Positions 45,489 to 56,193 are shown, counted from the first letter of the stretch. The stretch: 64,000 nt of DNA from Sphingomonas donggukensis (GCF_023674425.1 NZ_CP098401.1:1860001-1924000), one strand, 5' to 3'. Program-made: numbers and translations. Notes: a model not told the origin generated them from the letters alone.

Positions 45489-46238
45489 ATGCGGGCGATG
45501 CGCCGCATCCTGCCTGCCCTGACCGCCTTGCTGCTGGCCGCCTGCAGCGCCGCGCAGCCGGTCGACACCGCCGCCGACTCGCTCGACCAGGAACTGGCCC
45601 AGTCCGCGACCGGATCGGGCGACGATCCGATGCTCGCCGCCGCGCTCGCCGATCCGCTGATGACCGACCCCGGCCTTGCCGGTCGCGCCAATGCCGACGC
45701 CATCCGCCCGCCCGCGCAGCCCTATAGCGCCGCAATACCCGCCGACGACGTCGCTGCCGCACCCGCGCCCGACCTCGGCGGGCTGACCGCCGCGCCCGCC
45801 CCGACGCGCAAGGATTGCCCGCAATGCGCCGTCGCGGGCGAGGCGGTCACCCTCGCCGCGCTCGCCGCGCGTCAGGCCGCCCCCCACGCCAGCGCCTGCG
45901 CGTCGCAGGTCCGCTACGCCGCCGGCTGGGCCAACCGCCTCGGTCGCGACGTGCCGCTCTACATCAACGCGCGCGTGATCGAGGCGGCGGGCGTGCAGAC
46001 CGCGCAGTGCCGCCTGCGCCTTGCCAGCTTCACCGCCGCGCAGCCGGTGCAGACGATGCTCGACTGGTATTTCACGCGCACACGGGCCGCGGGCTTCGTG
46101 TCCGAGCAGCAGAGCGACGCCACCCGCCACGTTCTGACCGGCCGCCGCGCCCGTGACGGCGCCGCCTACGCGCTCTACCTCACCGCGCGCGCCGATGGTG
46201 GCAGCGACGTCGATCTCGTCACCACCACCGGTACCTGA
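45489..46238 (+). CDS. Lipoprotein, unknown function
   Basis: 249 aa. Lipobox LLAAC (Cys 19; a second ATG 3 codons in gives Cys 16), then a low-complexity region with Asp/Ala/Pro and a Cys pair (KDCPQCAVAGEAV), and a C-terminal alpha/beta domain: YAAGWANRLGRDVPLYINAR and MLDWYFTRTRAAGFVSEQQS ending VDLVTTTGT. The ...YAAxWA-x-LP...PvYPhA-V-EAAG... pattern is common in sphingomonad lipoproteins. Function is unknown. Confidence 0.82.
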   Translation: MRAMRRILPALTALLLAACSAAQPVDTAADSLDQELAQSATGSGDDPMLAAALADPLMTDPGLAGRANADAIRPPAQPYSAAIPADDVAAAPAPDLGGLTAAPAPTRKDCPQCAVAGEAVTLAALAARQAAPHASACASQVRYAAGWANRLGRDVPLYINARVIEAAGVQTAQCRLRLASFTAAQPVQTMLDWYFTRTRAAGFVSEQQSDATRHVLTGRRARDGAAYALYLTARADGGSDVDLVTTTGT

Positions 46239-46285
46239 ATCGCCGGGAGTTTCCTCCGCGCGCCATTCGGGCTACCGCGGCGGGC

Positions 46286-46663
46286 ATGTCCAATCTCCTC
46301 TTCGTCATGGCCGGCGGCGCGATCGGCGCCGGTGCGCGGCATCTGTTCGGGCGCGCGACGCTGTCCACGCTCGGCCCCGCCTACCCGTGGGGGACGCTGG
46401 GCGTGAACCTGATCGGCGGGCTGCTGATGGGTCTGCTGGTCGGCACGCTTGCCCGCACCGGCGCGAACGAGTCCGCGCGGCTGTTCCTCGGCGTCGGCGT
46501 GCTCGGCGGCTTCACCACCTTCTCCGCGTTCAGCCTCGACGCCGCCAACATGCTGGAGCGCGGCGCGCTTGTGCCCGCCGGGCTGTACGTTGCCGCCTCC
46601 GTGATCGGATCGATCGTCGCGCTGTTCGCCGGCCTGGCCCTCGCCCGGAGTGTCGCGGCATGA
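46286..46663 (+). CDS. crcB: CrcB/Fluc fluoride channel
   Basis: 125 aa, four helices. Signature GGAIGAGARHLFGR, WGTLGVNLIGGLLMGLLVG and GVLGGFTTFSAFSLD (the Phe/Thr fluoride track). Dimeric Fluc channels export fluoride. The stop overlaps the next gene's start (ATGA). No fluoride riboswitch is visible in the 47-bp upstream gap. Confidence 0.94.
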   Translation: MSNLLFVMAGGAIGAGARHLFGRATLSTLGPAYPWGTLGVNLIGGLLMGLLVGTLARTGANESARLFLGVGVLGGFTTFSAFSLDAANMLERGALVPAGLYVAASVIGSIVALFAGLALARSVAA

Positions 46664-47916
46664 GCCGGGACGTCCGCGAGTTCACCGTCGGCATCGACGA
46701 CGACGGCATCCGCCTCGATCGCTGGTTCAAGCGGCACATGCCCGACACCAGCTTCAACATCGTCTCGCGCTGGGCGCGCACCGGCCAGATCCGCGTCGAC
46801 GGGGCGAAGGCCGACACCGGCGATCGCCTGTCCGCCGGCCAGCAGCTTCGCATGCCCCCGCCCGAAGCGCCGCGCCCCGACGCCCCCGCCCGCCCGAAGC
46901 GTGAGCGCACGCCGCTGTCGCCCGAACAGACCGAGCTCGCGCAATCGATGGTCATCCACCGCGACGCGCAGGCGATCGTGCTCAACAAGATTCCTGGCCT
47001 CGCGACGCAGGGCGGCACCAAGACCACCGAGCATGTCGACGGCCTGCTCGACGCGCTGCAATTCGAGAATGAGGGGCGCCCGAAGCTCGTCCACCGTCTC
47101 GACAAGGACACGTCGGGCGCGCTGCTGATCGCCCGCACCGCTCGCGCCGCCGCCTATTTCTCCAAGAGCTTTTCCGGCCGCACCGCGCGCAAGATCTACT
47201 GGGCGCTGGTCGCCGGCGTGCCCGACATCGCCGATGGCGTCGTCGACCTGCCGATTGCGAAACAGCCCGGCACCGGCGGCGAGAAGATGCACGTCAGCGA
47301 GCATGAGGGCCAGCCCTCGCGCAGCCGCTACACCGTGCTCGAACGCGCCGGCAACCGCGCGTCCTGGGTCGAACTGCAACCGCTGACCGGGCGCACCCAC
47401 CAGCTGCGCGTCCACATGGCGGCGATCGGCCACCCGATCATCGGCGACGGCAAATACGGCGGGTTCGATGCCTTCCTGACCGGCGGGGTCAGCCGCAAGA
47501 TGCACCTCCACTCGCGGCGCATCCGCATCGACCACCCCGATGGCGGGCGCGTCGACGTGACTGCCGAGTTGCCCGAGCATTTCGCCGACAGCATGAAGCT
47601 GCTGGGCTTCGACATGGCCCTGGGCGACCGCCCGCTGCCCGACGAGGCTCCGCCCCCGTCGAAGGCGGAGGAGAAGCAGTTCGCGAAGCAGCACGCCAAG
47701 GCCATCCGCAAGGATCGCAAGGGCGAGCGCCGCGGCCGCGGCAGCGACGACAAGCATCCCGAGCGCCCGACCACCAGCACGCGCAAGCCTGCTGCTCCGA
47801 CGGCGAAAAAGCCCGGCGGCGCGCGCCCGCCCCGCGGCAAGCCCGCCGGCGCAACGCCCCGCGGCCCCGCGGGGCGGCGACCCGCGGGCAAGCCACGGAC
47901 GCCCGGGGCGCGGTAG
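46660..47916 (+). CDS. RluC/RluD-family pseudouridine synthase with basic tail
   Basis: 418 aa. S4 domain (about 17-75), RNA pseudouridine synthase domain with catalytic Asp148 in LVHRLDKDTSGALLIAR, later LQPLTGRTHQLRVHMAAIGH and PIIGDGKYGG. Resembles RluC, which modifies 23S rRNA. Residues about 335-418 form a Lys/Arg/Pro/Gly-rich tail (KQHAKAIRKDRKGERRGRGS; GARPPRGKPAGATPRGPAG) that may grip rRNA and is unusually long. Translationally coupled to crcB. Confidence 0.92.
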   Translation: MSRDVREFTVGIDDDGIRLDRWFKRHMPDTSFNIVSRWARTGQIRVDGAKADTGDRLSAGQQLRMPPPEAPRPDAPARPKRERTPLSPEQTELAQSMVIHRDAQAIVLNKIPGLATQGGTKTTEHVDGLLDALQFENEGRPKLVHRLDKDTSGALLIARTARAAAYFSKSFSGRTARKIYWALVAGVPDIADGVVDLPIAKQPGTGGEKMHVSEHEGQPSRSRYTVLERAGNRASWVELQPLTGRTHQLRVHMAAIGHPIIGDGKYGGFDAFLTGGVSRKMHLHSRRIRIDHPDGGRVDVTAELPEHFADSMKLLGFDMALGDRPLPDEAPPPSKAEEKQFAKQHAKAIRKDRKGERRGRGSDDKHPERPTTSTRKPAAPTAKKPGGARPPRGKPAGATPRGPAGRRPAGKPRTPGAR

Positions 47917-48025
47917 CGGCGGCGGTTGGTCGCGCGGCGGGGCGTGTCCGTCGCGGCGACCGCGCCGGCGCGCGCCACCTTCTGCCCTGATGCGCGCGAT
48001 GAACCGCGCGAGGGGAGATGTCGGG

Positions 48026-48631
48026 ATGCGACGGATGCGATTCGGGGCGATTGCGCTGGCGCTGGCCGCGGCGATGCAGCTGCTGGCGGCGGTGCCCGCC
48101 GTGTCGGCGATGGTCGAGAGCGATCCGTTCGACGACGCGCGGCACTATGTCGTCAATCGCCAGAATGCAGAGGCGCTGCGCCTGATCGACAGCGGCCAGT
48201 TCCCGATCGACCAGACGAATTACGAGGGCTGGACGCTGCTGCACTATGCCGCCGAGGCCGGCAATCTCGACATGGTGAAGGCGCTGCTCGATCGCCGCGC
48301 CGATCCGACGCTCAAGACCAAATGGGGCTCGACCCCGTGGGACGTGGCGTCGGCGACGATGGTCCGCTCGGCGCTGGTCGCCGCCGTGACGCAGCGCACC
48401 GGGCGGGCGCCGGGCGCGCCCGACCGCGCGGCGCCGCCGGCACGGTCTGCACCCCAGCCCGCCCGCGCCTCCGCCTCGGGCGCCAGCGCGCCGGCCAAGC
48501 CGCAGTCGCCCCGCGCGAAGCAATGTCAGGCGCGCTGGTATTCCAGCCAGGCGCTGTGTTCGGACAGCACGTGCAAGATGCGCGAATATCGCAAATGGCA
48601 GACCTGCCTGAAGACCGGCTCCTACTACTGA
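48026..48631 (+). CDS. Secreted ankyrin-repeat protein
   Basis: 201 aa. Signal peptide (FGAIALALAAAMQLLAAVPA), then about two ankyrin repeats (NYEGWTLLHYAAEAGNLDMV, KALLDRRADPTLKTKWGSTP), an Ala/Pro/Ser-rich linker and a C-terminal Cys-containing segment (KQCQARWYSSQALCSDSTCK ... QTCLKTGSYY) with four Cys. Periplasmic protein-protein interaction role; partner unknown. The start at 48026 follows GGGAG. Another ATG at 48035 is possible. Confidence 0.8.
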   Translation: MRRMRFGAIALALAAAMQLLAAVPAVSAMVESDPFDDARHYVVNRQNAEALRLIDSGQFPIDQTNYEGWTLLHYAAEAGNLDMVKALLDRRADPTLKTKWGSTPWDVASATMVRSALVAAVTQRTGRAPGAPDRAAPPARSAPQPARASASGASAPAKPQSPRAKQCQARWYSSQALCSDSTCKMREYRKWQTCLKTGSYY

Positions 48632-48789
48632 GCGATTTCCGGGCGATTTCCGGACGGCAGGGGAGCGCCGTCACGCACAACGCGCTGTCCTACATCGCCG
48701 GGAATTGGCATAGCCGCCGGCATGACCCTGTCCGCACCGGCACCATTATCTGCTGATCGCCGCGCCGGGCATGGGCCGAAAGTTCGCCT

Positions 48790-49533
48790 ATGACGGCGTT
48801 TCGCGGAACTTTCGGCGCGGCTCGGGATGCGGCGGACAGCGGCATCGGCAACCGCCTCGCGCTGTTCGACTGCGACGGGACGCTCGTCGATTCGGGCGCC
48901 AATATCTGCCTGGCGATGGAACGTGCCTTCGATGCCAACGCCCTTGTCCCACCGCCCCGCGCGGAGATCCACCGCATCGTCGGGCTGAGCCTGGTCGAGG
49001 CGGTGGCGGTGCTGCACCCGGACGCCGACGATTCGCTCAACATTCGCCTCGCCCAATCCTACCGCGATGCCTTCGTCGCGATGCGCGGCACGCCCGATTT
49101 CACCCACGAGCCGCTGTATCCCGGCATCGCCGAGGTGATCGTGACGCTGGCCGAGGACGGCTGGATGCTGGGTGTCGCCACCGGCAAGTCCGACCGCGGC
49201 CTTGCCATCATCCTCGCTACCCACGGCCTGACCGACCGGTTCGTCACCCTCCAGACCGCCGACCGCCATCCGTCGAAGCCCCACCCGGCGATGGCGCTGG
49301 CCGCGATCGCGGAGGCGGGGGCATCGCCCGCGACGACCGTGATGATCGGCGACACCAGTTTCGACATGATGATGGCGGAGGCGGCGGGCGCGCACGCCGT
49401 CGGGGTCGACTGGGGCTATCACGACGCGCACGAACTGCGCGACGCGGGCGCTGCGCACGTCGTCTCAGACGCCGCCGCGCTGATACCGGCGCTGCTTGCC
49501 TGCGTTGGCGAACCCTCTATCTCCGCGCCATGA
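48790..49533 (+). CDS. HAD-family hydrolase, phosphoglycolate-phosphatase-like
   Basis: 247 aa. HAD motifs: I LFDCDGTLVDS (Asp27/Asp29), II GVATGKSDRG, III KPHPAM and IV MIGDTSFDMMMAEAAG. The cap domain is helical (IVGLSLVEAVAVLHPDADD). Gph/PgmB-type activity is likely; the substrate is unproven. First of three overlapping genes ending with the ATP12 chaperone. Confidence 0.9.
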   Translation: MTAFRGTFGAARDAADSGIGNRLALFDCDGTLVDSGANICLAMERAFDANALVPPPRAEIHRIVGLSLVEAVAVLHPDADDSLNIRLAQSYRDAFVAMRGTPDFTHEPLYPGIAEVIVTLAEDGWMLGVATGKSDRGLAIILATHGLTDRFVTLQTADRHPSKPHPAMALAAIAEAGASPATTVMIGDTSFDMMMAEAAGAHAVGVDWGYHDAHELRDAGAAHVVSDAAALIPALLACVGEPSISAP

Positions 49534-49760
49534 CTGACGAAACCCCCGACGACACACAGGCGCGGAACCGCTGGCTGGCGATCGTCGCCACGCGCATCGC
49601 CGCGACCGCGGGCGCGGTGCTGGGGCTGATCCTGGTCGCGCGCGCGCACGACTGGCCGACCAAGGGGCTGGGCGTCGCGATCGTCCTTGCCGCGCTCTAT
49701 CTGATGGCGGTGGTGCCGCTGGCGCTCGCGCATCGCTGGCGCAGCGGCGGCGACGCGTGA
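49530..49760 (+). CDS. Small membrane protein between HAD and ATP12 genes
   Basis: 76 aa, two hydrophobic helices (IVATRIAATAGAVLGLILVA; GVAIVLAALYLMAVVPLALA) with an HDWPTKGLG loop. Overlaps both neighbours (ATGA start, GTGA end), so it is firmly within the operon. No named family known to me; a similar small gene often sits here in sphingomonads by memory. Confidence 0.82.
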   Translation: MTDETPDDTQARNRWLAIVATRIAATAGAVLGLILVARAHDWPTKGLGVAIVLAALYLMAVVPLALAHRWRSGGDA

Positions 49761-50449
49761 AGCGGTTCTGGAGCGACGTCGCCGTCCACGCATCGGATGG
49801 TACCCATGCCGTCACGCTCGATGGCAAGCCGGTGCGCACCCCCGGTCGCCTGCCGCTGGCTGTACCGCATGCCCTGTTGGCAGACGCGATCGCCGACGAA
49901 TGGCGCGCGGTCGAGGGCGAGATCGATCCGCGCGCGATGCCGCTCACCGGCCTCGCCAACGCCGCGATCGAACGCATTGCCCCCGCGCCCGGCCCGTTCG
50001 CGGATGGCCTTGCGCGCTATGCCGAAAGCGACCTGCTCTATTACCGCGCGGTCGATCCGCCCGAACTGGTCGCGCGTCAGGAAGCGGCCTGGAACCCGCT
50101 GCTCGACTGGGCGCGGGGCCGCTACGACGTGCATTTCGAAACGACCAGCGGGGTGATGCCGACGCCGCAGCCGCGCGAAACTGTGGAGCGGCTGGCGGCT
50201 GCCGTCATCGCGCGCGACGCTTACGAGCTCGCCGCGCTGTCTCCGATCGTGACCGTCACCGGATCGCTGATCCTCGGCCTCGCCGTGCTGGAGGGGGCTG
50301 CCGACCCCGAAACCGTGTGGCAGGCGGCGCGCATCGACGAGGATTGGCAGATCGAGCTCTGGGGCGAAGACCCCCTCGCCACCGCCGCCACCGCCGCCCA
50401 CCGCGCCGACTTTGATGCGGGGGTGCGGATGCTGGACTTAGTTAGCTGA
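49757..50449 (+). CDS. ATP12-family F1-ATPase assembly chaperone
   Basis: 230 aa. Starts with a GTG overlapping the previous stop (GTGA): KRFWSDVAVHASDGTHAVTL, LDGKPVRTPGRLPLAVPH, DEWRAVEGEIDPRAMPLTGL, LLYYRAVDPPELVARQEAAW and LALSPIVTVTGSLIL-type core. ATP12 binds the F1 alpha subunit during ATP synthase assembly; typical of alphaproteobacteria and mitochondria. Confidence 0.93.
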   Translation: MKRFWSDVAVHASDGTHAVTLDGKPVRTPGRLPLAVPHALLADAIADEWRAVEGEIDPRAMPLTGLANAAIERIAPAPGPFADGLARYAESDLLYYRAVDPPELVARQEAAWNPLLDWARGRYDVHFETTSGVMPTPQPRETVERLAAAVIARDAYELAALSPIVTVTGSLILGLAVLEGAADPETVWQAARIDEDWQIELWGEDPLATAATAAHRADFDAGVRMLDLVS

Positions 50450-50486
50450 CCGCCCCTCTTGGATCCGTTGGAGCGGTCGGAAATGC

Positions 50487-51047
50487 CTAAGCCTCGAGCA
50501 CCCGCGGCAAAAACCACCGCGCGATTACCGCCCCCGCCGCGACCAGCGCCACCACGTCGCTGACCCACAGATAGACGAAATACGTCCACGGCATGTGATT
50601 GAACACCGGCTGGCCGATCTCGGTCCACAATGTCGCGGCCAGCACGAACCACACGACCACTTTCATCCGGTCGGCGAACGTCGTGACCCGCTCGCGAAGG
50701 GCATAAAGGGCGATACCGATGAGCAGCGAGCACACGACCGCCAGCACCAGCCCGCCGATCAGCGCGCTCGAATCGACCACGGGCAGGCCGCCGGGATGAT
50801 AGAACACCATCGCGCTCGGTCCCTGGCCGTACAGCGTCGTGCCGACGTCGGTCCCCGGCCATGGCACCGGATAAGCTCCGGCGCCGCCCGCGCTCAGATG
50901 CTGCTTCAGCGCACCCTGGAGTGCAGCGCCACTCGCATCGTCCAGGCTGGAAAGCGCGATCCGCGACAGCGGCGTGCCCCAGAACAGGAAGCCGATCAGC
51001 CACATGGCGATCCCGCCCAGGATACCGCCGAGTGCAACGCGTGCCAT
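50487..51047 (-). CDS. Membrane protein, unknown function
   Basis: 186 aa. Four hydrophobic helices (ALGGILGGIAMWLIGFLFWG; ALIGGLVLAVVCSLLIGIAL; MKVVVWFVLAATLWTEIGQP; VSDVVALVAAGAVIARWFLP) around a large loop with YPVPWPGTDVGTTLYGQGPS and a MVFYHPGG motif. The GIxxWAxLPHG-like pattern of YndJ/'DUF1761' is not exact; no family assigned. Start at 51047; 21 bp downstream of gmk, same strand. Confidence 0.75.
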   Translation of the reverse strand: MARVALGGILGGIAMWLIGFLFWGTPLSRIALSSLDDASGAALQGALKQHLSAGGAGAYPVPWPGTDVGTTLYGQGPSAMVFYHPGGLPVVDSSALIGGLVLAVVCSLLIGIALYALRERVTTFADRMKVVVWFVLAATLWTEIGQPVFNHMPWTYFVYLWVSDVVALVAAGAVIARWFLPRVLEA

Positions 51048-51068
51048 GCGACCCCCTCTCATCCGCCC

Positions 51069-51725
51069 TCAGGCGGTCTTCATCAGCCTCCGGATCAGGC
51101 CGATCAATCCTGTCTGGCGCGACCGCTTCAGCCGCTCGGCGGCAAAGATCGTGCGGACGCATTCGAAACATTGCTCGACGTCGTCGTTGACCAGCACATA
51201 GTCATAGCCATCCCAGTGGCTGACCTCGTTGGCGGCCCGCGCCATGCGGGCGTCGATCACGTCCTGGCTGTCGGTCGCGCGGCGCTCCAGCCGCTCGCGA
51301 AGCTCGGGCATCGACGGCGGCAGGATGAACACGCGAACGACATCGCCCCCGGCCAGCTGGTGCAGCTGCTGCGCACCTTGCCAGTCGATGTCGAACAGGA
51401 TGTCCTGCCCCTCGCCCAGCATGTGGAACACATCGGCCTTGGGCGTGCCGTAACGGTGGTCGAAAACGTGCGCCCATTCGAGGAATTCGTGATTGTCGAC
51501 CATCTCGCGAAACCGGTCGAGGTCGATGAAATGATATTCGCGACCGTCGACTTCGCCCGGGCGCATGGGCCGGGTGGTGTACGACACCGAGACCGCCAGT
51601 TCGGGCTCGGCCTTCATCAGCTTGCCGGCGATGGTCGATTTGCCCGCCCCCGATGGAGAGGAGAGGACGAACAGCATCCCCCGGCGTTTGAAGCCATGCG
51701 GGTCGGATTCGGTGCGGCTGGGCAT
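51069..51725 (-). CDS. gmk: Guanylate kinase
   Basis: 218 aa. P-loop [10 protein letters not shown] (residues 22-31), GMP-binding [39 protein letters not shown] and [13 protein letters not shown]. Phosphorylates GMP to GDP. The start ([20 protein letters not shown]) matches the usual alphaproteobacterial extension. First gene of a minus-strand pair with the membrane protein at 50487. Confidence 0.96.
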   Translation of the reverse strand: MPSRTESDPHGFKRRGMLFVLSSPSGAGKSTIAGKLMKAEPELAVSVSYTTRPMRPGEVDGREYHFIDLDRFREMVDNHEFLEWAHVFDHRYGTPKADVFHMLGEGQDILFDIDWQGAQQLHQLAGGDVVRVFILPPSMPELRERLERRATDSQDVIDARMARAANEVSHWDGYDYVLVNDDVEQCFECVRTIFAAERLKRSRQTGLIGLIRRLMKTA

Positions 51726-51801
51726 GGCCGCTAGTGGCGCGGGGGAGCCGCGGGGTCAACCGCACTGGCAATACGCGGGCGATCGGGCCTATCGATGGCC
51801 C

Positions 51802-52377
51802 ATGCCATCCCCCGCCCTGTCCGATATCCGCGCGCGCAACTGGCTCATCGTCGCGGCGATCCTGCTCGTCCAGGCGCTCGCCCTCTGGTGGGCGGGGCGC
51901 AACCCCATCTGCACCTGCGGCTATGTCGAACTGTGGCACGGCGCACTCGACAGCGGCAACAGCCAGCACCTCGCCGACTGGTACACCCCCAGCCACATCA
52001 TCCACGGCTTCCTGTTCTACGCGCTGGGCTGGCTCGTCCTGCGGCGGCGCCCGCCCGGCGAACGACTGATCCTGGCGGTGGTGCTGGAGGCGGCATGGGA
52101 AGTGCTGGAAAACTCACCCATCATCATCGATCGCTACCGGGAAGCGACCATCGCGCTCGGCTACACTGGCGATTCGATCGTCAATTCGGTCACCGACGTC
52201 GCGTGGATGGCGCTGGGCTTCGCCTTCGCGCGGCGCGCGCCGGTGTGGGCGACGGTAGCGGTCGCCATCGCTTTCGAACTCGTCGCGCTCTACGTGATCC
52301 GCGACAACCTGACCCTCAACATCGTCATGCTGGTCGCGCCGAGCGACGCGATCCGGGCTTGGCAGGGAGCACTTTGA
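51802..52377 (+). CDS. DUF2585 family membrane protein
   Basis: 191 aa, four to five helices. Diagnostic [60 protein letters not shown] and [20 protein letters not shown]. These conserved polar loops define the DUF2585/UPF0314 family of alphaproteobacteria; function unknown. The CTCG pair could bind metal or haem. It overlaps the SRPBCC gene by 1 bp (TGATG). Confidence 0.93.
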   Translation: MPSPALSDIRARNWLIVAAILLVQALALWWAGRNPICTCGYVELWHGALDSGNSQHLADWYTPSHIIHGFLFYALGWLVLRRRPPGERLILAVVLEAAWEVLENSPIIIDRYREATIALGYTGDSIVNSVTDVAWMALGFAFARRAPVWATVAVAIAFELVALYVIRDNLTLNIVMLVAPSDAIRAWQGAL

Positions 52378-52790
52378 TGACCGATGCCCCGATGCTGCCG
52401 TCGCGTACCTACAGCATGTCGATCGACCGCGACTGGCGCGATCTATATGCGGCGATCTGGCGACCGGAAGTATTTCCGCGCTGGGCGAGCGGTCTTGCCG
52501 AGTCCGCGTTGCGCCCCGAAGGCGACGGGTGGATGGCGGACGGTCCCGAAGGCCCGGTCCGCATCCGCTTCACGCCGCACAACGATCACGGCGTGATGGA
52601 CCACGTCGTTGAGGTGTCGAACGGCGCCGACGTCCACGTCCCCATGCGCATCGTCGCCAACGGTCGCGGGGCGGAGGTGATGGTGACGCTGTTCCGTCAG
52701 CCCGGCATGAGCGACGAAAGATTCGCCGCCGACGCCAAGTGGATCCACCGTGACCTGCAAAGGCTCAAGAGCCTCGCGAGGTCGCTTTAG
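52377..52790 (+). CDS. SRPBCC-fold protein, polyketide-cyclase-like
   Basis: 137 aa. TYSMSIDRDWRDLYAAIWRP, EVFPRWASGLAESALRPEGD, PEGPVRIRFTPHNDHGVMDH and GAEVMVTLFRQPGMSDERFA resemble SRPBCC/START-fold small-molecule-binding proteins; the FxxWasGl pattern is typical. The ligand is unknown. Translationally coupled to the DUF2585 gene; convergent with 52787 (4-bp overlap). Confidence 0.87.
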   Translation: MTDAPMLPSRTYSMSIDRDWRDLYAAIWRPEVFPRWASGLAESALRPEGDGWMADGPEGPVRIRFTPHNDHGVMDHVVEVSNGADVHVPMRIVANGRGAEVMVTLFRQPGMSDERFAADAKWIHRDLQRLKSLARSL

Positions 52791-52984
52791 ACCCGGCGCG
52801 ACGCCTTGCGACGGTCATACGCCTTCTTGGCGACGTAACCGCCACCCAGGATCAGGCCGAGGGGCCCGAGCCGGCGCAGGCCACCCGCCGCGGCCATGCC
52901 GAGCAGGGCGCCCTTGGTGCCGGCCGAACCGTCGCGACGGTCGATCTCACGCCCGACGAGCGCACCGATAATCTTGCCGATCAT
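52787..52984 (-). CDS. Small glycine-rich protein A
   Basis: 65 aa: MIGKIIGALVGREIDRRDGS, then GTKGALLGMAAAGGLRRLGP and LGLILGGGYVAKKAYDRRKA. Gly/Ala zipper-like hydrophobic stretch and a basic tail, so probably membrane-associated. Coupled to the upstream gene by an ATGA overlap. A glycine-zipper pair with its neighbour is likely; no family name known. Confidence 0.72.
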   Translation of the reverse strand: MIGKIIGALVGREIDRRDGSAGTKGALLGMAAAGGLRRLGPLGLILGGGYVAKKAYDRRKASRRV

Positions 52985-53196
52985 TTCACAACCCCTTCGG
53001 AAAACACGGTATTCTTGGCCTTCTCCAGACCTTTGAGCACACCCCAGCCGACCGCATAGGTGGCCGCAAACGGCACGATCGCCCGCACGAACATCGCGGT
53101 AGCACCGCCGATGATCGCGCCGTCCGCGGCCGAATCGTCTCCGCTCGCGCTGTCGATGGCGCCCCCGATCAGGGCGCCGATGGCTGTGCTCAACAT
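52981..53196 (-). CDS. Small glycine-rich protein B
   Basis: 71 aa: MLSTAIGALIGGAIDSASGD, ADGAIIGGATAMFVRAIVPF and TYAVGWGVLKGLEKAKNTVF. Begins like protein A (IGALxGxxID), suggesting paralogy by tandem duplication. One hydrophobic helix. Start at 53196 after a GGAG-like site. Between fumC and the SRPBCC gene. Confidence 0.72.
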   Translation of the reverse strand: MLSTAIGALIGGAIDSASGDDSAADGAIIGGATAMFVRAIVPFAATYAVGWGVLKGLEKAKNTVFSEGVVK

Positions 53197-53248
53197 GTCC
53201 GAAATCTCCGTTCGCCTCGCATAGCGCGGGACTGCCGGGTTGGTTCCG

Positions 53249-54628
<1,380 letters not shown>

Positions 54629-54738
54629 TTCCCGAAGATGGGGCGGGCCGTCATGGGAGTAAATCCCATGACGTCGGTCGCGGCCTTGCCGCGCCGGCCG
54701 GCGCTGCGCGTCGCTTTGCGACCGGCGATCAGCTTTGG

Positions 54739-55224
54739 CTAATCGCCTCGCTTCCGCTTGAAATCCACGGCCACGACGTTCGACCCATCCTCGACGGGCA
54801 TCGCAATCGGTTCGTCGTTGTCGGCGGGCTCGTGAGGCTCGACCCCATCCTCGTCATTGGCCTGGAACCGCAGTTCGAAATTCACCGCCGGATCGTGGAA
54901 CCCGGTGATCGCGGCGAACGGAATCGTCAGGATCGAGGGCACCTGGTTGAACGACAGCCCGACCGAAAAACCGCGATCGTCGACCTTCAGATCCCAGAAC
55001 CGGTGCTGGATGACGATCGTCATCTCGTCCGGAAAACGCTCGATCAGGCGCTTCGGGATATCGACCCCGGCGGCTTGTGTCTTGAACGTGATGTAGAAAT
55101 GATGCTCGCCGGGCAGCGCCTGCGTCCCCGCGATCGAATTCAGCACCCGCCCGACAACAGCGCGCAGGGCCTCCTGCACGATCTCGTCATAGGGAATCAG
55201 GCTGTCGGCAACGGTCGCGGTCAT
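54739..55224 (-). CDS. sspB: SspB family ClpXP adaptor
   Basis: 161 aa. [60 protein letters not shown] and [20 protein letters not shown] match the alphaproteobacterial SspB that delivers ssrA-tagged substrates to ClpXP. The C-terminal tail ([15 protein letters not shown]) holds a ClpX-docking VVxVDFRK-like motif. The start at 55224 (MTATVADSL) gives family length. Divergent from hisB. Confidence 0.92.
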   Translation of the reverse strand: MTATVADSLIPYDEIVQEALRAVVGRVLNSIAGTQALPGEHHFYITFKTQAAGVDIPKRLIERFPDEMTIVIQHRFWDLKVDDRGFSVGLSFNQVPSILTIPFAAITGFHDPAVNFELRFQANDEDGVEPHEPADNDEPIAMPVEDGSNVVAVDFKRKRGD

Positions 55225-55297
55225 GCGATCCTTGCTGGCCCCGTTTCCGGGTGCGGTCAAGATTGCGCGTATCGCTCATGTCGCTATGGCGACGGGC

Positions 55298-55885
55298 ATG
55301 CGCACCGCCACGATCAGCCGCAGGACGAGCGAGACGTCGATCGACGTGACCGTCAATCTGGATGGGACCGGCGACTATGCCGTGACGACCGGGGTCGGCT
55401 TCTTCGACCATATGCTCGAACAGCTCTCGCGCCACTCGCTGATCGACCTCAACGTCACGACCGTCGGCGACCTGCATATCGACCAGCATCATACGGTCGA
55501 GGACACCGGCATCGCCATCGGCGAAGCGGTGGCGAAGGCACTGGCCGACAAGCGCGGTATCCGCCGCTACGGCGACGCGCTCAGCCCGATGGACGAGACG
55601 CTGACCCGTGTCGCGCTCGACATATCGGGTCGCCCGTGGCTGGTCTGCGACCTGCCGTTCAGCCAGAAACGGCTGGGCGAGATGGATACCGAGATGTTCG
55701 AGCATTTCTTCCACTCGTTCGCGCAAGCCGCAGGCGTAACGCTCCACATCACCACGCTGCACGGCACCAACAACCACCATATCGCCGAAGCTGCGTTCAA
55801 GGGGCTGGCGCGTGCCCTGCGCACCGCGATCGAGATCGATCCGCGCAAGGCGGATGCGATCCCGTCGACCAAGGGGACGCTGTGA
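55298..55885 (+). CDS. hisB: Imidazoleglycerol-phosphate dehydratase
   Basis: 195 aa, sixth-step histidine enzyme. Metal-binding repeats: [20 protein letters not shown] and [40 protein letters not shown] is also family-typical. Start at 55298 ([17 protein letters not shown]); an ATG at 55286 adds 4 residues. The stop overlaps the YciI start (TGATG). First gene of the his cluster; 73 bp separate it from sspB. Confidence 0.96.
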   Translation: MRTATISRRTSETSIDVTVNLDGTGDYAVTTGVGFFDHMLEQLSRHSLIDLNVTTVGDLHIDQHHTVEDTGIAIGEAVAKALADKRGIRRYGDALSPMDETLTRVALDISGRPWLVCDLPFSQKRLGEMDTEMFEHFFHSFAQAAGVTLHITTLHGTNNHHIAEAAFKGLARALRTAIEIDPRKADAIPSTKGTL

Positions 55886-56193
55886 TGGCGCGCGTGAACG
55901 CGGCCCCGGTGTCGATCGTCACCCTGACCTATGTCGCGCCGCTCGACGCGGTGGATGCGCAGATGGCGGCGCACGTCGCCTGGCTGGAGCGCGGCGTGGC
56001 CGAGGGCGTACTGCTGATCGCGGGCCGGCAGGTGCCGCGCGTCGGCGGTGTGCTGATCTTCCGCGGGCGGCGTGCGGAGGTCGAGGCACTGGCGGCGACC
56101 GATCCGTTCGTGACTTCGGGCGTCGCGACCGCGGCCGTTGTCGAGATCGCCGCGAGTTTTGCCGCCGAAGCGGTCGCCGCGACGATCGCATGA
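55885..56193 (+). CDS. YciI-family protein in the his operon
   Basis: 102 aa. SIVTLTYVAPLDAVDAQMAA, HVAWLERGVAEGVLLIAGRQ and DPFVTSGVATAAVVEIA: the dimeric alpha/beta YciI fold with the conserved His (HVAWL). Function unknown, perhaps a detoxifying or channelling role. Overlaps hisB by 1 bp and hisH by 4 bp, so it is co-translated between them. Such a YciI between hisB and hisH is a sphingomonad arrangement by memory. Confidence 0.9.
   Translation: MARVNAAPVSIVTLTYVAPLDAVDAQMAAHVAWLERGVAEGVLLIAGRQVPRVGGVLIFRGRRAEVEALAATDPFVTSGVATAAVVEIAASFAAEAVAATIA

Noticed and set aside
46239..46285. Fluoride riboswitch before crcB
   Set aside because: The gap is only 47 bp and lacks the conserved GGCGAUGG-type pattern.
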